Shown piece by piece: positions 1-8,345 of a stretch of DNA of 64,000 nucleotides. The notes under the pieces were generated by a model. It was not told where the DNA came from and searched no databases. It worked only from the letters and a program-made list of their open reading frames with translations. The position numbers were made by a program, and so were the translations under genes. Source of the stretch: Thermofilales archaeon (lineage in GTDB: Archaea > Thermoproteota > Thermoprotei > Thermofilales > Thermofilaceae); the NCBI GenBank assembly GCA_028275925.1, contig JAPWTS010000002.1, forward strand, positions 36,870 through 100,869, in the 5' to 3' direction. Within the stretch, counting starts at the first letter, position 1. Every line of letters starts with the position of its first letter.

Positions 1-1
1 G

Positions 2-211
2 GAGCTGCTGGAAGCGAAGCTCCACTACGTGTACGTGGTGCTCGTGGACACCCTGAAGCTGATCGAGCTAACGGCGAGGGAGTACTTCGTGACCTTCATC
101 GAGCGGCCGGCAGCGCTGCTGTGGCGAGCCGGCTGGCCGCTGAGCGAGCTCCCCGTCAACGAGGCGCGCGCGGAGGCACTCGGGCTGCAAGCCGGCTACA
201 CCGGAGCTTAA
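2..211 (+). CDS. 3' end of an unidentified protein, cut by the window edge
   Basis: The frame is open from base 2 and ends at TAA 209-211, so the last 69 codons are visible. The fragment is mixed hydrophobic and charged, with no motif that I recognise, and ends in a short Gly/Ala-rich tail. Codon use (GC-rich third positions) matches real genes nearby, so I take it as coding. Its true start lies to the left of the window. The gene converges on a candidate minus-strand C/D sRNA. Function unknown. Confidence 0.6.
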   Translation, partial: ELLEAKLHYVYVVLVDTLKLIELTAREYFVTFIERPAALLWRAGWPLSELPVNEARAEALGLQAGYTGA

Positions 212-217
212 CGCGAA

Positions 218-275
218 GGACTCAGATGCGACGGCCCCTATCACCGGTCAATCCGGGTTACGAATCATCACTCGC
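218..275 (-). ncRNA. Candidate box C/D sRNA
   Basis: On the minus strand the boxes come in the right order and spacing: box C (GTGATGA) at 265-271, a 13-nt guide, D' (TTGA) at 248-251, 3 nt, C' (GTGATAG) at 238-244, a 12-nt guide, and D (CTGA) at 222-225. Archaeal C/D sRNAs have two guides of about 12 nt, which direct 2'-O-methylation through L7Ae, Nop5 and fibrillarin. A TATA-like sequence on the minus strand at about 291-302 lies some 25 bp upstream of box C. The terminal stem is weak. Targets were not assigned. Confidence 0.5.
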
Positions 276-318
276 GCTTGTGGCGCGAGGGGAGCTTTAA
301 GCTTTGTCGCGCGAGGGG

Positions 319-330
319 AAAAGCTTTAGA
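319..330 (+). promoter_or_regulatory. TATA-like promoter of the suf operon
   Basis: An AT-rich element (aaaagcttta) lies 27-38 bp before the GTG of sufC in otherwise GC-rich sequence. This is the spacing expected for a leaderless archaeal mRNA. Confidence 0.5.
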
Positions 331-356
331 GGCGTAATGCCGGTGGCATAGCGCGG

Positions 357-1073
357 GTGTCTGGGGTGCTCCTCGAGATCGAGAACGTCAGCGTGGAGGT
401 GGAGGGGAGGTTGGTGGTCCAAGGGGTAAGCCTCGCGGTGGATAGGGGCGAGGTGCACGTGCTGCTGGGCCCCAACGGCAGCGGCAAAACCACGCTCCTC
501 CGGGCGATCATGGGGCTCCCCGGCTACAGGGTCGAGGGGAGGCTGCTGTTCGAGGGGAGGGAGCTCAACGGGCTGAAGCCGCACGAGAGGGCGCGGCTCG
601 GCATCGCCCTGATGCACCAGAACCCCCGCCCGCTCAGCGTAAAGCTCTCCCACCTGGCGAGGGAGATCAGCAGGAGATTCGGCACCCCCCTCGACGTCTT
701 AAGGGACTTCGCGCTCGACAGCCTGATGGAGAGGGAGGCATTCAAAGGCTTCAGCGGGGGCGAGGCGAAGAAGGCTGAGCTCGCGCTGACGATCCTGCAG
801 CGACCCAAGCTGGCGATGCTCGACGAGCCCGACAGCGGCGTCGACCTCGAGAGCCTCAAGGTTGTCGGGAGGGCCATCAATAGGCTGGCTGAGGGTGGCG
901 CCGGCGTCCTCCTCGTGACGCACACGGGCGCCATCATCGAGTACTTGCGCAGGGTGACGGCGGCTCACGTGATCGTGAGGGGGAGGATCGTGGCCTCGGG
1001 GGACGCGGAGACCGTGCTGGAAGCGGTGAAGCGGAAGGGCTACGAGGTGCTCGCGCGGGGTGGGATCCCGTGA
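357..1073 (+). CDS. sufC: SufC, Fe-S cluster assembly ATPase
   Basis: Cytosolic ABC-type ATPase that drives the SufB scaffold in iron-sulfur cluster assembly. The 238 residues carry Walker A (GPNGSGKT, 38-45), Q-loop Gln88, an FSGGE signature near 132-136, Walker B with Asp156-Glu157 and switch His189. No membrane domain is present, as expected for SufC. The GTG at 357 is chosen because a TATA-like box lies about 30 bp upstream. The stop overlaps the sufB start by 4 bp, implying translational coupling. No sufD, sufS or sufE is adjacent, so this is the minimal SufBC arrangement common in archaea. Confidence 0.95.
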   Translation: MSGVLLEIENVSVEVEGRLVVQGVSLAVDRGEVHVLLGPNGSGKTTLLRAIMGLPGYRVEGRLLFEGRELNGLKPHERARLGIALMHQNPRPLSVKLSHLAREISRRFGTPLDVLRDFALDSLMEREAFKGFSGGEAKKAELALTILQRPKLAMLDEPDSGVDLESLKVVGRAINRLAEGGAGVLLVTHTGAIIEYLRRVTAAHVIVRGRIVASGDAETVLEAVKRKGYEVLARGGIP

Positions 1074-2101
1074 GCTTCCTCGAAAAGACGGTCGACGCCG
1101 GCTCCACCGCGCTCTACCTTCAGCGCAACTACGAGATCGTTAGGCAGCTGCTGGCGAAGGGGTTGGCGGAGAGGGGTTTCATCCTGGAACCCCTCAAGAA
1201 AGCCGTGGAGCGAGAGTGGGTGAGGAAGCTGCTGTGGACGGCGCTGCCCGAGAGGGACGTAGGTCTCAGCGGGGCCTTCGTGTACGTGCCCCCCGGCGTC
1301 AGCCTGCGCGCGCCTGTGAGCACGTGCTTCGTCGTCAGCGAGGGCGCCCAGGAGGTCCACAACGTCCTGGTGGTGGGCGAGGGCAGCGAGCTCGTCGTGC
1401 TCTCCACGTGCACGTCGGCCGGTAAAGGCTCGCTGCACGCCGGCTACACCGAGATCTTCCTGGAGCGGGGAGCGAAGCTGGACTACGTGATCGTGCACGC
1501 GTGGGCCAAGAACACCGACGTAGTGGCGGAGACGGGGGTAGTGGTCGGGGAGGGGGCCAGCCTCAACGACGTGTACATCTCGCTGAGGTCGCCGCGCTCC
1601 CTCAGGGAGAGCACGCGGATAACCGTGCGCAGAGGGGGCAGCGCGCTCGCTTCGTCGCTGTACCTAGCGGGCTCCGGCTCGTCGACGCTCGAAACCATCG
1701 TTACGCTGGAGGAGGAGGGGGCGAGCGCGGAAGTCGACTCCAAGATAGTCGCCGCGAGCGGGAGCTTCGTCTCCAACCCGATAACCATCGAGGCGAAAGC
1801 GCCTAACACGAGGGGTCACGTGGAGTGCAGGGGGCTGCAGCTGAGCCCCGACTCCGTGATCGTGACAGCCCCCGCTCTGCGCTCAGCGCGCGGCGGCGCT
1901 CAGCTCACGCACGAGGCGGCGATCGGGAAGATCTCGGATGAGGAGCTCGCGTACCTGATGACGAAGGGCTTCAGCGAGGAGGAGGCTGCAAGCATGCTCG
2001 TGAGGGGGTTCCTCGAGCTCGGCTTGAAAAGCGTCCCCGAACCCCTCAAGCCGCAGATCTCCTCCATCCTCGACCTGATGGCCAAATTCGCTACAGGCTA
2101 G
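1070..2101 (+). CDS. sufB: SufB-type Fe-S assembly scaffold
   Basis: Scaffold partner of SufC. The protein is 343 residues, clearly shorter than bacterial SufB (about 470-495), and consists essentially of the beta-helix core and C-terminal helical domain. The C-terminal signature LTHEAAIGKI (279-288) with Glu282, and Cys253 before it, match the SufB cluster-assembly and SufC-contact region; SufD would lack this combination. It starts at GTG 1070 inside the sufC stop codon. With no SufD nearby it probably forms a homodimer. The family call is firm; the single-scaffold model is inference from gene content. Confidence 0.9.
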   Translation: MSFLEKTVDAGSTALYLQRNYEIVRQLLAKGLAERGFILEPLKKAVEREWVRKLLWTALPERDVGLSGAFVYVPPGVSLRAPVSTCFVVSEGAQEVHNVLVVGEGSELVVLSTCTSAGKGSLHAGYTEIFLERGAKLDYVIVHAWAKNTDVVAETGVVVGEGASLNDVYISLRSPRSLRESTRITVRRGGSALASSLYLAGSGSSTLETIVTLEEEGASAEVDSKIVAASGSFVSNPITIEAKAPNTRGHVECRGLQLSPDSVIVTAPALRSARGGAQLTHEAAIGKISDEELAYLMTKGFSEEEAASMLVRGFLELGLKSVPEPLKPQISSILDLMAKFATG

Positions 2102-2247
2102 CGAGCTTCGAGCGCGCAGGGTTCCAGCAAAATCGTGCGGGCTCGGCGGAGCGCGCTGAAGCTCTGGGAGAGATTTCCGGGAAATCACGCAAGGACGGGG
2201 CGGGCGCACGTTTCCCCGATGGCATTGGGGGCGGGAGCGCGCTCGCC

Positions 2248-2260
2248 AAAATTAATAAAA
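2248..2260 (+). promoter_or_regulatory. TATA-like promoter of the ASCH gene
   Basis: The AT-rich run aaaattaataaaa lies about 50 bp before ATG 2309, so this mRNA would have a leader of about 20-25 nt, longer than most units here. Confidence 0.45.
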
Positions 2261-2308
2261 GGTGCCGGCTGAGAGGGCTTAATTCCGCGCTGCAGCGGAG
2301 GCGCGAGT

Positions 2309-2890
2309 ATGCCGAGGCCGCTGATGTTTTCGAAAAAATACCTGAAGGAGCTCCTGAGCGGCTCCAAGCTCACCACGATCAGGGCCGGCAACGTCAGATA
2401 CAGGCCGGGGGACATCGTCCTAGTGTACTGCGGGGGCCTAGTCCTAGGTAGAGCGAGGATACTGCGGGTTGAGCGCAAAAAGCTCATCGACTTGACCGAG
2501 GAGGACGCCCGGAGGGACGGCTTCAGCAGCTTGCAGGAGCTCCTGAAAGCTCTGAAGCAGCACTACCCGAACATAAGGCGCGACACCCCGCTGACGTTGA
2601 TCGAGTTCGAGTGGGTCGAGAGGTTTGAGACGCCGCTGAGTGACACGGAGTACAGCTGGAACTACGATAAAGAGCCGCTGGAGGTGGCTAAGCTCGCGCT
2701 CGAGAAGCTGAACGACCTCAGCTTCGAGGAGAGGATCGTCCTCGAAACCTTCGTGAAAACCGGGAGCATCAGGAAAGCCGCCCGCAAGCTCGGTGGTCTC
2801 TCCACCAGACCCCTTGTCCGCGGGGTTTTGAGGAGGGCTGCGGAGCGGCTCGCCTCGATGGGGCTCATCGGGCTGCGCAACTCGAGGTAG
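2309..2890 (+). CDS. ASCH-domain protein with C-terminal helix-turn-helix-like region
   Basis: The N-terminal 110 residues look like an ASCH (PUA-like) domain: a Lys-Leu-Thr-Thr-Ile-Arg segment at 20-25 followed by the Arg-Pro-Gly-Asp turn and alternating beta strands. ASCH domains bind RNA or modified nucleosides. The C-terminal part (about 125-193) is helical and basic, with a recognisable helix-turn-helix-like stretch after 150. It is a single gene between the suf operon and the Lhr helicase. The ASCH assignment is fairly secure; the target, whether RNA or DNA, is unknown. Confidence 0.75.
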   Translation: MPRPLMFSKKYLKELLSGSKLTTIRAGNVRYRPGDIVLVYCGGLVLGRARILRVERKKLIDLTEEDARRDGFSSLQELLKALKQHYPNIRRDTPLTLIEFEWVERFETPLSDTEYSWNYDKEPLEVAKLALEKLNDLSFEERIVLETFVKTGSIRKAARKLGGLSTRPLVRGVLRRAAERLASMGLIGLRNSR

Positions 2891-2966
2891 CGGTTGGCGA
2901 GCGGCCCTGTTCAACCCCTTTCCGCGCGCTAGCGATAAAAGCCATCGGTCGAGGGGCGCGGAAGGC

Positions 2967-5621
2967 ATGCTGTCGTACGCCGAGCGGGAGTACAGCAAGG
3001 AAGAGGTGCTGAGCCTGCTCCACCCGCTGGTGGCTGAGTGGTTCAGAGGCAAGTACGAGGACCTCACGCCGCCCCAGAAGCTGGGCGTGGTCCCCATCTA
3101 CGAGGGTAAGAACGTGCTGATATCGAGTCCGACGGGCACCGGCAAGACCCTGACCGCCTTCCTAGTCGTTCTGAGCGAGCTCATCAAGATGGGGTTAGAG
3201 GGCAAGCTGAACGACTCGATATACGCCGTCTACGTCTCCCCCTTGCGCGCCCTCAACAACGACATCTACCGGAACCTCGAAGAGCCTCTCAGCGAGATCC
3301 GGGAGCTGGCAGCGAGGAAAGGCATCGAGCTGCCGGAGATACGGCACGCGGTCCGCACGGGGGATACCACCCAGAACGAGAGGCAGAAGATGCTTAGGAA
3401 GCCGCCCCACATACTGATCACGACGCCCGAGACGCTGGCGATCGTGCTCGTGGCCCCGAAGTTCAGGGAGAAGCTGCGCAGCGTGAAGTGGGTGATCGTC
3501 GACGAGATCCACAGCCTCGCAGAGAACAAGCGCGGCGTCCACCTGACGCTCAGCCTGGAGAGGCTGCAGGAGCTCGTGGAGCATCCCTTCGTCCGGATCG
3601 GGCTTTCGGCCACTATCAACCCGCTGGAAGAGGTCGCGCAGTTCCTGGTCGGCTTCGACGACGACGGGACCCCGCGCGACTGCGTGATCGTTGACGCGCG
3701 CTACGTGAAGCGCAAGGACATCAGGGTCCTAGCACCCGCCCCCGACCTGCTGCACACGCCAGCCCAGGAGCTGCAGAGCAAGATGTACGAGCTCGTTTAC
3801 GACCTCGTGATGAAGCACAGGACCTCCCTCATCTTCACGAACACGCGGAGCGGGACGGAGCGCGTCGTCTTCCACTTGAAGGTGCTCGGGAAGGAGAAGG
3901 GGGGTCTCGACGAGTCGCAGGTGATGGCTCACCACGGCTCGCTCTCGCGGGTGGTGCGCCACGAGGTGGAGGAGAAGCTCAAGGCTGGGCAGCTGAAGGC
4001 GGTCGTCAGCTCGACCTCGCTCGAGCTCGGCATCGACATCGGCTACATCGACGTCGTGGTGCAGATCGGGTCGCCGAAGTCGGTCACCCGCTGCCTCCAG
4101 CGCATCGGCAGGAGCGGCCACAGGCTGCACGACACGATCAGGGGCAGGATGGTGTGCGTCGACCGCGACGACCTCGTGGAGGTGGCGGTGATGGTGAAGG
4201 AAGCGTACAGGAACCACCTGGACCGGGTTCACATACCGAGGAACGCGCTGGACGTCCTCGCCCAGCACATCGTGGGGATGGCGATCGAGCGCAAGTGGAG
4301 CGTGGAGGAGGCGTACAGGCTCGTGAGGCGCAGCTACTGCTACAGGGACCTGCCTATGGAAGATTTCGTCCGCGTGCTCAAGTACCTCTCGGGCCAGTAC
4401 GGGGAGCTCGAAAGCTACAGAGTCTACGGCAAGATTTGGTTTGACGAGAAAGAGGGGGTTTTCGGGAGGCGCGGAAAGTACGCTAGGGTGATCTACGCGC
4501 TCAACGTCGGCACGATACCCGAGGAGGTGAACATCAAGGTCTACACGGTGGGCGGCAAGTACGTGGGTAACATCGAGGAGGAGTTCCTGGAAAGGCTGGT
4601 GCCCGGCGACAGGTTCATCCTGGGCGGCAAGGTGTACGAGTTCGTCGAGGCTAGGGGGGATAGAGCCTTCGTGAAACCGGCTTTCGATATGAAACCGACC
4701 GTGCCGAGCTGGTTCTCCGAGATGCTCCCGCTCAGCTACGACCTCGCGCTCCGCATCGGCGAGTTCAGAGACAAGATGTTCGAGTGGCTGAAGCGGGGTA
4801 AGCCGAAAAAGGAGATCGTCGCGTACATCGTGAGGAACTGCCGTGCGAACCTGGAGGCTGCCGAGGCGATCTACCAGTACTTCGCGGAGATGCACGCTTT
4901 CCTCGAAGCTCTCGGGGTCCGCGAACACCCCTCGCACAAGACCATCCTCGTCGAGAGGTACGTGGACGAGAAAGGCAGGCTGCACCACGTGTTCCACACG
5001 CTCTACGGCCGCAGGGTGAACGACGCGCTGTCGAGGGCCCTCGCCTACCTCGCTTCCGTTAGAGCCGGCGTCAACGTGGGCATCGCGGTCCACGATAACG
5101 GTTTCGCGCTCGTGTACCCGCCCGGCGTGAAGCCCCCCGTCAGCATAACCGACCTCAAGAGCTCCGAGCTCGAGGAGCTCCTCAAGAGGGCGATCTCGAA
5201 CACGGAGCTGATGAAGAGGAAGTTCAGGCACGTGGCGACGAGGGCGCTGATGATCCTAAGGAACTATAAGGGGCACGAGATAAGCGTCGAGCGCCAGCAG
5301 ATGAACGCGCAGACGCTCCTCAAGGTCGTGAAGGAGCTGGGGGACGACTTCCCGGTGCTGAAGGAGACTTACCGCGAGATCCTAGAGGACTACATGGACG
5401 TCGAGCACGCGAAGGAGGTCTTGAGGGGCATCGAGGAGGGGAGGATTAAGGTCGTCGAGCTGCCGGAGCTCGACGTGCCCTCGCCCTTCGCCTACAACAT
5501 CGTCCTCGAAGGGCTCAGCGACGTGGTGCTCATGGAGGACAAGAGGTTGCTAATGCTACGCTTCAGGGAGCGCCTGATGAAGCTCGCGAGGATGGCTAGT
5601 CCCGAAGCCCTCGCCGCCTAG
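2967..5621 (+). CDS. Lhr-family superfamily 2 helicase
   Basis: ATP-dependent nucleic-acid helicase of the Lhr (large helicase-related) family, 884 residues. Walker A (PTGTGKT) is at about 55-61, the DEIH box near 179, the SAT motif near 214, and the QRIGRSGHR motif VI near 375. These are followed by the winged-helix and Lhr-specific beta/helical domain. The length matches the archaeal Lhr core (850-950). It starts at ATG 2967, about 30 bp after an AT-rich gcgataaaag sequence. A second Lhr paralogue lies at 55-58 kb; unlike that copy, this one has no cysteine pairs near its C-terminus. Roles in replication-fork repair or RNA handling are known for relatives and inferred here. Confidence 0.92.
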   Translation: MLSYAEREYSKEEVLSLLHPLVAEWFRGKYEDLTPPQKLGVVPIYEGKNVLISSPTGTGKTLTAFLVVLSELIKMGLEGKLNDSIYAVYVSPLRALNNDIYRNLEEPLSEIRELAARKGIELPEIRHAVRTGDTTQNERQKMLRKPPHILITTPETLAIVLVAPKFREKLRSVKWVIVDEIHSLAENKRGVHLTLSLERLQELVEHPFVRIGLSATINPLEEVAQFLVGFDDDGTPRDCVIVDARYVKRKDIRVLAPAPDLLHTPAQELQSKMYELVYDLVMKHRTSLIFTNTRSGTERVVFHLKVLGKEKGGLDESQVMAHHGSLSRVVRHEVEEKLKAGQLKAVVSSTSLELGIDIGYIDVVVQIGSPKSVTRCLQRIGRSGHRLHDTIRGRMVCVDRDDLVEVAVMVKEAYRNHLDRVHIPRNALDVLAQHIVGMAIERKWSVEEAYRLVRRSYCYRDLPMEDFVRVLKYLSGQYGELESYRVYGKIWFDEKEGVFGRRGKYARVIYALNVGTIPEEVNIKVYTVGGKYVGNIEEEFLERLVPGDRFILGGKVYEFVEARGDRAFVKPAFDMKPTVPSWFSEMLPLSYDLALRIGEFRDKMFEWLKRGKPKKEIVAYIVRNCRANLEAAEAIYQYFAEMHAFLEALGVREHPSHKTILVERYVDEKGRLHHVFHTLYGRRVNDALSRALAYLASVRAGVNVGIAVHDNGFALVYPPGVKPPVSITDLKSSELEELLKRAISNTELMKRKFRHVATRALMILRNYKGHEISVERQQMNAQTLLKVVKELGDDFPVLKETYREILEDYMDVEHAKEVLRGIEEGRIKVVELPELDVPSPFAYNIVLEGLSDVVLMEDKRLLMLRFRERLMKLARMASPEALAA

Positions 5622-5664
5622 CGAGCGCTTTTTATACGGCGCAGAGGAGCGCGGGGGAAGGGCT

Positions 5665-6522
5665 TTGGGGCTGGAGCCCAAGAGCGCCGGACCACGCTCA
5701 GCGCAGAGCGCGGGCTTTAGGCTGCGGGCCGGCCACGCGAGGGGCGCCGTCGTCGGAGCCAGAGTGGCGGCGAAGCAGGTGCTCGAGCTGAAGCTGGAGG
5801 TAGACTTGGATGAGCCGGAGCCCGGCCAATTCGTGATGCTCTGGGTGCCGGGGGTGGGGGAGGTTCCGATGAGCATCGCCGACTACGATGGTGGCGTCCT
5901 AACGATGTACATTACGAGGAGGGGGAGGGTGACCGGCTACTTGCACGACCACGTGAGGGAGGGGGTGAGGCTGTTCGTGAGAGGCCCCTACGGCCGCGGC
6001 TTCTCCGCGATCGAAAGGGGGCGCGCGCTCCTCGTGGGCGGGGGAACCGGCGCAGCCCCGCTCCACTTCCTCGCTAAGCGCCTCCGCGAGAGGGGGGTGG
6101 ACTGCGTGGCGGCTCTCGGCTTCAGGTCCGCCGAGCACGCGATCCTCCTCGGCGAGATGGCGAGGCTGTGCCGCGTCGAGGTGGCGACGGACGACGGCAG
6201 CATGGGGTTCGGCGGCCCCGTGCACGAGGTCGCCGCGAAGCTGCTGAGCGAGGAGCGCTTCGACGCGGTTTACGCGTGCGGGCCCGAGCCCATGATAGCC
6301 GCGGTCCTCGAGCTGGCGCGATCCAAAGGGGTGCCTTTCGAGGCGTCGCTCGAGAGGTACATGCGGTGCGCGGTGGGCGTATGCGGCAGCTGCGTGCTCG
6401 AGCCGCTCGGCCTCCGCGTGTGCAGGGACGGACCCGTGTTCAGCGGCGAAGTGCTCTCTCGGGTTGAGGATTTGGGCAGGTGGTGGCGCGATGCCGACGG
6501 CAGGCTGGTTCCGCTCCGGTGA
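5665..6522 (+). CDS. pyrK: Dihydroorotate dehydrogenase electron transfer subunit PyrK
   Basis: FAD and 2Fe-2S subunit that passes electrons from PyrD to NAD+ in the fourth step of pyrimidine synthesis. An N-terminal ferredoxin-reductase FAD domain is followed by an NAD-binding domain with a GGGTGAAP loop. The C-terminal iron-sulfur site uses Cys235, Cys240, Cys243 and Cys253. Length 285 fits the family (about 250-290). TTG 5665 is taken as the start because a strong TATA (tttttatac, 5627-5635) lies 30 bp upstream. The gene overlaps pyrC by 4 bp. pyrD is separate, some 1.9 kb downstream. Confidence 0.9.
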   Translation: MGLEPKSAGPRSAQSAGFRLRAGHARGAVVGARVAAKQVLELKLEVDLDEPEPGQFVMLWVPGVGEVPMSIADYDGGVLTMYITRRGRVTGYLHDHVREGVRLFVRGPYGRGFSAIERGRALLVGGGTGAAPLHFLAKRLRERGVDCVAALGFRSAEHAILLGEMARLCRVEVATDDGSMGFGGPVHEVAAKLLSEERFDAVYACGPEPMIAAVLELARSKGVPFEASLERYMRCAVGVCGSCVLEPLGLRVCRDGPVFSGEVLSRVEDLGRWWRDADGRLVPLR

Positions 6523-7775
6523 GCGCGGCCGTGAGCGTTGACGCGGTGTTCGTCGGGAGGGCGTACCTGGGCGGCCGCTTCGAGGAGGTGGCGGTGGCCG
6601 TGGAGGGCGACACGATCGCAGCGGTCACGAAACCGGCTCTGGCGCCGCGCGGCGAAGAGACCGTGGTGCTGGGCCCGAAGCAGCTGCTGCTGCCGGGGAT
6701 GGTGGACTTGCACGTGCACATGCGCGAGCCCGGTCTCGAGCACAAGGAGGATTGGAGGAGCGGTAGCATGTCCGCGGCGAAGGGAGGGGTCACGTGCGTC
6801 TTCGACATGCCCAACAACGTCCCCCCCGCTAACACGTGCGATAGGTTGCGCGAGAAGGTCGCCAAGGCCTTCTCGAAGTCGATCGTGGACTTCGGCTTGT
6901 ACGCGGGCTGCAGCGACGAGCCGGAAACGCTGAAGCCCTGCGCCGACCTCTTCTTCGGCTTCAAGCTGTACCCGGAGGACCTCTACAGCCCGAGAGCGCG
7001 GCCCACCTTCAAGCTAGCTGCCGAGCTCGGCAAGCCCGTGTTCGTTCACGCCGAGGACCCCAGCCTCTTCAGGGATTCGCCACTCCACTCGGAGGCTAGG
7101 CCCCCCGAGGCCGAGGCCTCCGCCGTCGAGCTCGCGCTGGAGCTCGCCCGATCCACCGGGGCGTGGCTGCACCTCACGCACGTCAGCACCAAACCGGCGC
7201 TTGAGAGAGTCCTGGCGTCGAAGGCTCTCGGCAAAGTGACGTTCGACGTGACGCCCCACCACATGCTTTTGAGCGACTCGCTCTACCGCAGCCCCCTCGC
7301 CAAGATCGCGAAGGTCAACCCGCCGCTACGGAGCGAGGAGCACCGCGCGGCGGTCTACGCCGCAGCCCGCAGCGGCGCCGCCGACGCGCTCGTAACCGAC
7401 CACGCGCCGCACGCGCTCGCGGAGAAGCTCTCGGAGAACCCGCCGCCGGGCTTCCCAGGGCTCGAGCTGGCCCTCCACCTCCTACTTAAGGAGGTGCTGG
7501 AGGGCAGGCTTCCGCCCTCGGCGATCGACCTTTACAGCTCGAAGCCGGCGCGCCTAGCCGGCCTGAGGAAGGGGGTCATAGCCCCCGGCTTCGACGCCGA
7601 CCTCGTGATCGTGGAGCTCGCCGAGTGGAGCGTGAAGGGTAGCGAGCTGGTTTCGAAGGCTAAGTACACTCCCTTCGAGGGCTGGACGATGCGGACCAAG
7701 ACGGTCGCCACCTACGTGAGGGGCCGCTGCGTTTACCGGGATGGCGGGTTCGGCGAAGGGGGTGCGCGCGCTTGA
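6519..7775 (+). CDS. pyrC: Dihydroorotase
   Basis: Zinc amidohydrolase that cyclises carbamoyl-aspartate to dihydroorotate. Metal-binding His65 and His67 lie in DLHVHMREP, the likely carbamylated Lys is near 149, a second His is in LTHVS, and the catalytic Asp is in VTDHAPH near 294. The DMPNN substrate motif is present. GTG 6519 is preferred over upstream in-frame starts because it overlaps the pyrK stop by 4 bp and gives the normal N-terminus; the resulting length is 418. It is translationally coupled to pyrK. Confidence 0.93.
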   Translation: MSAAVSVDAVFVGRAYLGGRFEEVAVAVEGDTIAAVTKPALAPRGEETVVLGPKQLLLPGMVDLHVHMREPGLEHKEDWRSGSMSAAKGGVTCVFDMPNNVPPANTCDRLREKVAKAFSKSIVDFGLYAGCSDEPETLKPCADLFFGFKLYPEDLYSPRARPTFKLAAELGKPVFVHAEDPSLFRDSPLHSEARPPEAEASAVELALELARSTGAWLHLTHVSTKPALERVLASKALGKVTFDVTPHHMLLSDSLYRSPLAKIAKVNPPLRSEEHRAAVYAAARSGAADALVTDHAPHALAEKLSENPPPGFPGLELALHLLLKEVLEGRLPPSAIDLYSSKPARLAGLRKGVIAPGFDADLVIVELAEWSVKGSELVSKAKYTPFEGWTMRTKTVATYVRGRCVYRDGGFGEGGARA

Positions 7776-7878
7776 CTACGAAGCCGGCGGAGCCGCGCTG
7801 CTCCACGCGCGCCTCGTGTGGGAGCCGCCCGCCAGCCTCCTACCCTACTACCACCCCGTGCCGCGCGCTAGACCCTAG
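7762..7878 (+). CDS. Possible 38-residue protein overlapping the end of pyrC
   Basis: GTG 7762 opens a 38-codon frame that overlaps the 3' end of pyrC by 14 bp and ends at TAG 7876-7878. Its composition (Tyr, His, Trp, Leu and Pro spread through a codon pattern like that of neighbouring genes) looks more coding than the alternative frame through the same bases. It matches nothing I recognise. It may be a genuine small pyr-operon protein, or the head of a gene lost downstream. Confidence 0.3.
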   Translation: MRALDYEAGGAALLHARLVWEPPASLLPYYHPVPRARP

Positions 7879-7990
7879 CCGGCCATTCTCTCTTTTCACT
7901 AGTTCAGCTCCTCCCCCGCCGCTAACCTCAGTGCGCGTTCGAGGGGTTCCCTCGGCGCTCGGGGCAAAACGGTTTTATCCGCACACTTCC

Positions 7991-8235
7991 GCGCTCCGCT
8001 TTCGCCAGCCTAGCTCCGCCGGCGCCCTCCCTATAGCTGTCGGCGCCCTCTCTGTAATGTATGTGAGTATTCTCTATCATTTCCTCTAACTTTCAGTTTA
8101 GAAAAAATCGCTTTCATGCTTCTTAATATCGAATTTATAAACCCCCACCTCGCCTTTCGACCCGTGAGTCGCGGGAACGGCGCGGCGGGAGCGAACGCGG
8201 TGAAGGGGCTTGAGCCCCGGGCCCCGAGCCCGGTA
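7991..8235 (+). repeat. Repeat element, copy 1 (promoter plus RNA 5' region)
   Basis: This stretch is homologous to 63776-64000. Positions 8067-8140 align without gaps to 63834-63907 with 9 mismatches in 74 by hand count, and 8008-8019 is identical to 63796-63807. Similarity continues past the TATA box into GC-rich sequence, including a shared block around 8187-8208. The AT-rich half stands out strongly from its surroundings. Orientation relative to the TATA box is the same in both copies. Confidence 0.85.
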
Positions 8236-8345
8236 CTCGCTGACGGGTTGGCGGGGTCGCGCCTCTGGCGCCGCCCCGCTGCCCGTGCGCGCGCCGGGCG
8301 CCCCTAGCGGATGAAGCTCGGGGGCGGAGCCCGAGACTCGGCGCC
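8160..8345 (+). ncRNA. Candidate structured RNA upstream of pyrD
   Basis: The TATA-like sequence at 8130-8140 (gaatttataa) predicts transcription from about 8160. A hairpin pairs 8168-8173 with 8181-8186 around a GGAAC-containing loop. In the second copy the same columns pair with one compensatory change (G-C to A-U) and two consistent changes. Next come hairpin GGGGC/GCCCC (8205-8209 with 8214-8218), then a CCGGGC/GCCCGG hairpin near 8217-8233. A further stem pairs gctcggg with gcccgag near 8315-8335. No long protein frame fits. It could be an independent RNA or a leader controlling pyrD; the 3' end is a guess. Confidence 0.5.

Noticed and set aside
2167..2182. Hairpin gatttc/gaaatc after sufB
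   Set aside because: Short stem with no T-rich run; not convincing as a terminator.
7772..8089. 105-codon frame after pyrC
   Set aside because: Ser/Pro/Thr-rich shadow composition; it reads through the repeat element and the alternative frame from 7762 looks more coding.
8067..8140. CRISPR leader
   Set aside because: The AT-rich run before a repeat-like region suggested a leader, but no direct repeats with spacers follow in either copy.
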